From Desulfovibrio sp. (GTDB lineage: Bacteria; Desulfobacterota; Desulfovibrionia; Desulfovibrionales; Desulfovibrionaceae): a stretch of DNA of 47,948 nucleotides. The stretch covers positions 1 through 47,948 of the forward strand of contig NZ_JAHZAA010000014.1 in assembly GCF_019424165.1 (NCBI RefSeq), read 5' to 3'. The position numbers and the translations under genes are program-made. Each line of letters opens with the position of its first letter. Position 1 is the stretch's first letter. Of this stretch, positions 43,676-47,948 are shown piece by piece. The notes under the pieces are model-generated. The model saw nothing but the letters and a program-made list of their open reading frames with translations. It did not search any database and had not been told where the DNA came from.

Positions 43676-43813
43676 GATGTTCTCCGCATGCGCAGTACTT
43701 GGTGCGCGTGTTTCAGCCAGTTGATGTGTTTGCCGGGGCGGGGTAGAATTTGTCGCCGTCCTGCCCATCAGCGCTGTTTGGCGGTCTGTGCAGCAGGCTT
43801 GTCCGGGGCATGA

Positions 43814-44125
43814 TCAGAAGCCAAGCCCCAGCATGCCCAGAAGCAGCGCCATGATCTGGTCCAGGGCAGAGGGCGGCAGGTTTTCACCCCACGGGGCAAA
43901 AAAAAGCGGCACAATGACCATGCGGCCTACAACCTCCCAGCAGAAAAGCAGCGCCAGAACCCAGCCCAAAAAAGATCTCCACAGGCGCATGCGACTGGCC
44001 GGAGCGCCGGAAACCTCGGCTTCGTTGATGCGGCTCTGGGCTTCATTTTGCCTGTTGCGGTCCGGGATGATCCGGCCAACCATGCCGCCAACGCCGCCAA
44101 GCAGTTTGCCGATCAGGCTCCACAT
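43814..44125 (-). CDS. Holin of 3-TM (GTA) type
   Basis: 103 aa. Hydrophobic segments are at about 50-75 (FLGWVLALLFCWEVVGRMVIVPLFF) and 88-103 (LDQIMALLLGMLGLGF), with a glycine-rich N-terminal LIGKLLGGVGGMVGRIIPD. The pattern matches the 3-TM holin family first named from gene transfer agents. It would make lesions in the inner membrane so the endolysin can act. Its ATG overlaps the endolysin stop (TGATG). Confidence 0.75.
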   Translation of the reverse strand: MWSLIGKLLGGVGGMVGRIIPDRNRQNEAQSRINEAEVSGAPASRMRLWRSFLGWVLALLFCWEVVGRMVIVPLFFAPWGENLPPSALDQIMALLLGMLGLGF

Positions 44126-44808
44126 CAGTTTTCCTCCCTTTCAAGCTCGGCCAGGTACTGACCAAGCGCTTTGACCCGGTTGCGCCAGCCGTTCAGAAAA
44201 ACCTGCATGGAGGGCCGCCTGGCCGCCAGGTCACGGTAAAAGGCGTCGCGCAGGCGAAGCATTTGGCGCGCCGCGTACCACTGCTGTCCGCTCTGCTCCA
44301 GCGCCTCGGCCAGTTGCGCGGTACGGGGGCCCATGATGCCGTCTTCGGCAATGGGTACGTAGCGGTCCAGTTCCGATTCTCCCACGGTGTTCATGGCCCG
44401 CTGCATCTGGCGCACGGCCCGCGCGGGACCCATATTCACCGCGCCGTCATAAAGCGCCGCAGCCAGGGGCAAGGGCAGTCCGCCGCAGGCCAGTTTGTCC
44501 CAGAAGTGTTTTTTAAACAGGGTCGCAGCCTGGGCTTTGGTGCAGGCGCGGATGTCATCGGCGTCCACATCGCCGTCCATGTCCATATCCAGGCTGTAAT
44601 AGCCGCACTTACTGGTTTGCATGGCATTGCAGCCGTCACAGCTACGGGCTTGCCGCAGGCAGTCTTCACGAGCCTGACGGGCCAGGTCCTGCACCCAGCG
44701 CAGGGAAACGCCATGATTGGTCAGGCCGCCGGGGTCAGAAGGGTGGTCGGTAAGTCCTCCTTCCCAGCGGGCGGTAAATTCGTGGGCTTTCTGAAAAAAA
44801 TTCGACAT
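44125..44808 (-). CDS. GH108 endolysin with an EF-hand insertion
   Basis: 227 aa from ATG 44808 (GGGAG 8 bases upstream). A GH108 lysozyme fold with catalytic E16 in RWEGGLTDHPSDPGGLTN. Between about 50 and 89 it carries five Cys (C50, C57, C60, C68, C89) and a full EF-hand or dockerin loop: D74-M-D76-M-D78-G79-D80-V-D82-A-D84-D85. This suggests Ca2+ binding in an unusual inserted lobe. A C-terminal peptidoglycan-binding-3 segment (EDGIMGPRTAQLAEAL) follows. It degrades peptidoglycan at host lysis. No signal peptide, so release needs the holin. Confidence 0.85.
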   Translation of the reverse strand: MSNFFQKAHEFTARWEGGLTDHPSDPGGLTNHGVSLRWVQDLARQAREDCLRQARSCDGCNAMQTSKCGYYSLDMDMDGDVDADDIRACTKAQAATLFKKHFWDKLACGGLPLPLAAALYDGAVNMGPARAVRQMQRAMNTVGESELDRYVPIAEDGIMGPRTAQLAEALEQSGQQWYAARQMLRLRDAFYRDLAARRPSMQVFLNGWRNRVKALGQYLAELEREEN

Positions 44809-44981
44809 GGCATGCTCCCGTATGTGCTGCGTGTTTGTGAACTTGTCCGCCACAGCGGCGGCGTGGGTACACCATGTCAAAAAGGGCGGCTGCGGTAAGA
44901 CTGAACCGGTTCAGTACGGCTATCTGCTTGTCCGGCGCGGGTTAACGGCGGCAAAGGGCCTTGCGGGTCAGGCACAGGCAT

Positions 44982-45008
44982 AAAAAAAGCCCGCAACTAC
45001 GCGGGCTT
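44982..45008 (-). terminator. Terminator between early and lysis genes
   Basis: AAGCCCGC / GCGGGCTT with a 6-base loop, followed on the minus strand by a run of seven Ts. It separates the Mor-like activator gene from the lysis genes, so late transcription should start downstream of it or need antitermination. Confidence 0.85.
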
Positions 45009-45050
45009 ATAGGTTTTTCTACCTGTGCTGTTTAGTATTTTTTCTTTATA

Positions 45051-45695
45051 TTACGTATTGTTGTGTATGTTTTTTGCGCGCATGTCCGTGTTTTGCAGGT
45101 GGTGGAGCAGATTCCCCTGCGCTGGGGCTGATGCGGTTTTTTTAAGAATTTTCCATATCTGGCGGTCAGACAGGGCATGTTTTCTGGCCAGGTTTGCCAC
45201 TGTGGCCGTACTGCTGATGCCGCGTGTGGTTTCGCGTGTAAACGATTCTATAATCTCCCGTTGGCGCAGTCTTGTCAGTACTCCGGCACAACTGGGTACA
45301 TACAGCGGCGTGCCGCCGAAAGCCGCCACAAGTTTGGCCGTGCAGCGTGCGCCCAGGCGGCGGCGCAGCGGGTGATGCCTTTGCGCCGGCAGGGTTGAGG
45401 GTATACGCAGGCTTTGCCCGCCGTAGGCCTGCAGGATGCGCCACAGGTCTTCCATACGCCCCTTTTCGTGTCCTCCCAGAGCATGCCATATCTGCCGGAC
45501 GTTTTCCGGCAGGTGCTCCAGTAACTGCCGCCACTGCCGTTCCTGTCCGGCCTTTTGCATGGCCTGCCCCCATGCCTGGCGACCGCAGGAAGCTGAAGGC
45601 CGTCTATCCACGCAGCCACGTGGATTTGCGGCACTGGCGACTGGCCGGGGGCGCGCCACGGCCTTTGCCGTGCCAGCAGAGCTACTGGCACACAT
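45051..45695 (-). CDS. Mor-like transcription activator
   Basis: 214 aa. The C-terminal ~90 residues follow the Mor/C family pattern of Mu: a region ending in FGGTPLYVPS, then RLRQREIIESFTR, and a helix-turn-helix VANLARKHALSDRQIWKILKK. Mor activates middle or late promoters in Mu-like phages. The N-terminal ~50 residues are Ala/Pro-rich and poorly conserved-looking. GAGG precedes the ATG, and it overlaps the end of the small early gene by 14 bases. Confidence 0.75.
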   Translation of the reverse strand: MCASSSAGTAKAVARPRPVASAANPRGCVDRRPSASCGRQAWGQAMQKAGQERQWRQLLEHLPENVRQIWHALGGHEKGRMEDLWRILQAYGGQSLRIPSTLPAQRHHPLRRRLGARCTAKLVAAFGGTPLYVPSCAGVLTRLRQREIIESFTRETTRGISSTATVANLARKHALSDRQIWKILKKTASAPAQGNLLHHLQNTDMRAKNIHNNT

Positions 45696-45957
45696 GGCGG
45701 GCCTCGTTGGCCTGAGCGGCGATGGGGGCAGGCCTGTCGGGCTCTGAAGAAAACTGCGCTTCCTGTCCGGCCCCTGATGACGGCATGTGTGGCGGCAGAG
45801 GCGGTGAACAGTGCGCGGGCAGGTCCATGCAACGTGCGAGCAGGCGCAGATGATCGCCCACCAGGCGTAAAACAGGCTTTTGGGTGGGTGGGGCGTTGTT
45901 TTGCAAAATATCCAGCACAGCGCTCAGGTTATGAAAGTTGTTTTGAAGATCGGACAT
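45682..45957 (-). CDS. Small early phage protein, unknown
   Basis: 91 aa with AGGGAG 7 bases upstream of the ATG. Leu-rich helical N-terminal half (NNFHNLSAVLDILQNN, PVLRLVGDHLRLLARCMDL), then a Pro-rich stretch and a short tail. It is the first gene after the divergent promoter region and overlaps the Mor-like gene, so it is likely in an operon with it. No family recognised. Confidence 0.65.
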   Translation of the reverse strand: MSDLQNNFHNLSAVLDILQNNAPPTQKPVLRLVGDHLRLLARCMDLPAHCSPPLPPHMPSSGAGQEAQFSSEPDRPAPIAAQANEARHVCQ

Positions 45958-46282
45958 GCTATGCTCCCTGAAATATAAATGTGAAATATACGGGGCGTAT
46001 TTGGGATTTATAACTTTTTGTTTTATGAATCAAGCTTAAAGTTTATAATTAAAAGAAAAGATTTAATTGTTTGATTTATAATGTTTTTTGTTCTGATATG
46101 GAGCATGTTGATTTTTATTGTATAAGAGAATTTTCTATTTTATTCCTATATTTATAAAGAAAACATTGATTCTTGAAAAGAAAAAAGGTAGTTTTCTGGT
46201 AGGCAGGATAAAGCTGTCCTGATCCGGTGTTCTTTTGAAAGAAAAGTTTTACTATGCTGGAACCGCATGTGATGGAAATTCT
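45958..46282. promoter_or_regulatory. AT-rich divergent control region of the phage cluster
   Basis: 325 bases, much more AT-rich than the surroundings, between the early genes (-) and the repressor (+). An operator-like palindrome ATACG-GGG-CGTAT lies at 45988-46000, 31 bases before the early ATG and just downstream of a possible minus-strand promoter (TTGATT 46033-46028, 15-base gap, TATAAA 46012-46007). On the plus strand TATAAT occurs at 46044-46049 and 46077-46082, but without good -35 boxes. The repressor is the probable ligand. Confidence 0.6.
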
Positions 46283-46960
46283 ATGAAAACATTCTCCCAG
46301 GCTGGACTGGCCAAGGCCTTTGCGCAGCGCCTTCGCCAGCGCCGTGAAGAACTTGGCATGCACAAGCAGGACATGGCCGACAGGGTGGGGGTGAGCCTTA
46401 CCACCATTCAGAAATATGAAAACGGGCAAATGCCGAAAGGTGAATATGCCGTGCGACTGGCAGACACTCTGGCCTGCTCACTTGACTGGCTGCTTGTCGG
46501 CAAAGGGGCGGCAGACGGCAGCGGGCAAAGCTGCGGAGAGGCCAGGCTGGTGATGGTTCCTATGGTGGAGGCGCGCCTTTCTGCCGGAACTGGCAGTTTT
46601 GAAACCGGCGGCGATGTGTTGCGCCACTACGCCTTTCGCTGGGATTTTCTACGCCGCAAGGGCAATCCGTCGCAGATGGTGCTGTTACGGGTATCCGGCG
46701 ACAGTATGCAGCCGCGCATCATGCACAATGACGTAGTGCTGATAGATCAGGCCCAGCGCAATCCCGTGCCGGGGCGCATATATGCTGTGGGTGTGGAGGA
46801 TATGGTGTATCTCAAGGTGGTCAACGCCATGCCCGGCAGACTTATTCTGACAAGCTTCAATCCGGACTATGCGCCCATTGAGGCGGATGCGGGCGAGCAG
46901 CTGGCAGATCTTGTGCGGGTTATCGGGCGTGCCGTGTGGGTTGGGCGGGAGCTGGACTAG
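46283..46960 (+). CDS. LexA-like phage repressor (HTH + S24 peptidase)
   Basis: 225 aa from ATG 46283; a frame extended to 46235 begins with TTG and has no site. The N-terminal HTH (DMADRVGVSLTTIQKYENG, about 30-48) binds DNA. The C-terminal S24 domain has S141 (VSGDSMQP) and K178 (VYLKVV), with a likely self-cleavage A101-G102 in SAGTGS. It is a CI/LexA-type repressor that would cleave itself with RecA after DNA damage. It faces the early genes across an AT-rich control region, as in temperate phages. Confidence 0.88.
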   Translation: MKTFSQAGLAKAFAQRLRQRREELGMHKQDMADRVGVSLTTIQKYENGQMPKGEYAVRLADTLACSLDWLLVGKGAADGSGQSCGEARLVMVPMVEARLSAGTGSFETGGDVLRHYAFRWDFLRRKGNPSQMVLLRVSGDSMQPRIMHNDVVLIDQAQRNPVPGRIYAVGVEDMVYLKVVNAMPGRLILTSFNPDYAPIEADAGEQLADLVRVIGRAVWVGRELD

Positions 46961-47166
46961 GCGGGTTTCGTATTTTAAGGTTTAACGGCCGGGTTCAACA
47001 GCTTGTGCAACAAGATTTTTTACTCCAGCAGTCCAGTACAAGAGAACTCTCCTTTCGCAACATTCCTCTTTCTTGTCTTTGTCGCACACTGTGTTACGCC
47101 GCTGCTCCCCGGCTTATAAATGAAAATAATACCCCTGTATCTATACTGCTACGCGCCGTAAAACCG
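46961..47166. other. Gap after the phage repressor
   Basis: About 200 bases with no gene and no strong hairpin. No direct repeat that could be an attachment core was found between this gap and the 29340-29400 region. Confidence 0.4.
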
Positions 47167-47194
47167 TTGAAAATGCGCTTTTTAAGGGTACAAT
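47167..47194 (+). promoter_or_regulatory. Near-consensus promoter ahead of a structured stretch
   Basis: TTGAAA (47167-47172), a 16-base spacer and TACAAT (47189-47194), each one mismatch from consensus. The predicted start is at about 47201. No protein gene on this strand follows for over 700 bases. Confidence 0.65.
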
Positions 47195-47200
47195 GCTCTG

Positions 47201-47410
47201 GATGTGGCTTGAAGGACGGCCACAGCAATGCCTGCTGACACACGTCGGACCGGCCTGAAACGAAAAGGCCGGAATCCCGGGGAGGTCTGGCCTGTCAGTG
47301 TGCCTGCCTGGCAAGGCGTCCTTTGACGCCACTGACGCCGCCTTTATGCCCGATGCATGCAGCAGGCATCGGGGCGGTGGTGGGCTGTTGCCCGGCAGAT
47401 TTTTCAGGGC
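47201..47410 (+). ncRNA. Candidate structured non-coding RNA
   Basis: A series of perfect hairpins follows the promoter: TGTGGC/GCCACA (47203-47224); CCGGCCT/AGGCCGG (47250-47272); a possible three-way junction (outer GTCAGTG 47294-47300 / CACTGAC 47330-47336, enclosing TGCC/GGCA and GGCGTC/GACGCC); CCCGATGC/GCATCGGG (47349-47373); and GGGC/GCCC at 47382-47393 followed by GATTTTTC. It matches no RNA family I recognise (not 6S, SRP, tmRNA or RNase P). The RNA itself is inferred. Confidence 0.4.
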
Positions 47411-47522
47411 GTGGGCATAGGGAAAGATTTTCTGCTGTTTCTTTGTATAGAAAAAGCTATTTACAGCGACTCACAAAAGATCACCGACAGGCACGTTGAT
47501 GGTCCGGCCATATGTGCGGAGA

Positions 47523-47732
47523 TCAAAGTTCGTTTGCGCAGGCCAGGTTGCGGTTCCAGGCGCGGATAGCCGCGCCTTGCGAAACTGACCATTGCTGCGA
47601 TGTCTGCCCACAGGAACAGACCACCCGCCAGACTTCCTGCCGCCTGCCCGGCGGCAGCATGGACTCCAGATGAACGTTGGTTCCGCCGCAGGCCAGGCAG
47701 GGGCGGATCGTATGCGGATCAAGCTCTTTCAT
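47523..47732 (-). CDS. Lar-like zinc-ribbon protein
   Basis: 69 aa from ATG 47732 (a TTG at 47741 would add three residues). It has a CLACGG zinc-binding start and VCSCGQTSQQW followed by AAIRAWNRN, which is the C-terminal Lar-family signature (AIxAWNRR). Lar proteins of Rac prophage relieve type I restriction. It therefore may protect incoming or phage DNA. It lies outside the recognised structural cluster, with no strong ribosome-binding site. Confidence 0.65.
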   Translation of the reverse strand: MKELDPHTIRPCLACGGTNVHLESMLPPGRRQEVWRVVCSCGQTSQQWSVSQGAAIRAWNRNLACANEL

Positions 47733-47813
47733 GCGCAGCAATATAGCAGCTTTGATTCATGTTCACAAGAAGAGGCTTTGTTTCATATTTTTCCTGCGGC
47801 AGCGTCCTGCCTG

Positions 47814-47839
47814 CGCGAATCTGGCGGTTCGCGTTTTTT
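47814..47839 (+). terminator. Intrinsic terminator
   Basis: CGCGAA / TTCGCG with an 8-base loop runs straight into TTTTTT. No plus-strand gene ends just before it. It could end the transcript from the promoter at 47167 (about 640 bases, antisense to the Lar-like gene) or act as an attenuator for the next gene at 47932. Confidence 0.8.
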
Positions 47840-47931
47840 GTTCTTAACGCTTCGCTGACGCGCCCGTGTGCAGATTTTGTTTGCGGGCGTACATGCGTTC
47901 CGCGCATCCAGTAAATTTTTTGGAGGATCAT

Positions 47932-47948
47932 ATGCGCTACATGCTTAT
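47932..47948 (+). CDS. Start of a gene running off the end
   Basis: ATG at 47932 with TGGAGG 5-6 bases upstream reads MRYML before the window ends. Too little is visible to name the product. Confidence 0.5.

Noticed and set aside
29340..47100. Attachment-site direct repeats bounding the phage cluster
   Set aside because: Reading both edges by eye gave no shared core sequence, and the only tRNA in the window is 15 kb away.
47173..47238. 21-codon frame with CSGCG, like the Mu Com zinc regulator
   Set aside because: Too short, no ribosome-binding site, and the ATG lies inside the promoter spacer.

Overview
The window looks like chromosome of a Desulfovibrio-type Desulfobacterota, close to D. 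desulfuricans. The clues are the moderately high GC, the gene order of the S10/spc/alpha ribosomal clusters, a selenocysteine-type selD, the fliJ/motE flagellar pair and a CobU-type cobalamin gene. This identification is inferred from gene content and protein character, not from a search.

Left part, 1-11400 (+): the end of the S10 operon, the spc operon and the alpha operon as one unbroken series: rplV (3' end), rpsC, rplP, rpmC, rpsQ, rplN, rplX, rplE, rpsN, rpsH, rplF, rplR, rpsE, rpmD, rplO, secY, map, rpmJ, rpsM, rpsK, rpsD, rpoA, rplQ, closed by a strong terminator at about 11416. Most junctions are tight or overlapping. The four long gaps (before rpsH, secY, rpmJ and rpsK) each hold perfect or near-perfect hairpins and are candidate regulatory leaders.

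Middle, 11400-29340: a decayed IS630-type transposase remnant, an SDR oxidoreductase (-), selD read through an in-frame TGA (Sec codon 12) with a SECIS-like hairpin, tRNA-Leu(TAG), the protein quality-control run tig-clpP-clpX-lon, a YbjQ-like protein, then fliJ-motE-truA (-), thiD (-), an unknown membrane-anchored protein, a cobU-type kinase/guanylyltransferase with an unusual insertion, an exported protein of unknown function, and an AT-rich membrane protein that looks acquired.

Right part, 29380-46960: a compact short-tailed phage (podovirus, BPP-1-like head genes) cluster. Read on the minus strand from right to left it runs: small early protein, Mor-like activator, terminator, GH108 endolysin, 3TM holin, DUF2730-like protein, probable small terminase, large terminase, DUF2824-like protein fused in frame to a small virion-type protein, head-tail connector, Bbp19-like protein, scaffold, major capsid, capsid cement, tail tube A-like, tail fibre, tail assembly chaperone, tail tube B-like, GNAT enzyme, internal virion protein and a small frameshifted gene. 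A divergent LexA-like (S24) repressor lies to its right. Packaging, head, tail, lysis and regulation are all present, but there is no integrase, transposase or replication gene. That makes the cluster a defective prophage or, more interestingly, a candidate gene-transfer-agent locus (compare the Dd1 particle reported from D. desulfuricans).

Far right, 46961-47948: a gap with a near-consensus promoter followed by at least five hairpins (candidate non-coding RNA), a Lar-like zinc-ribbon gene (-), a terminator, and the first codons of a further gene running off the end.
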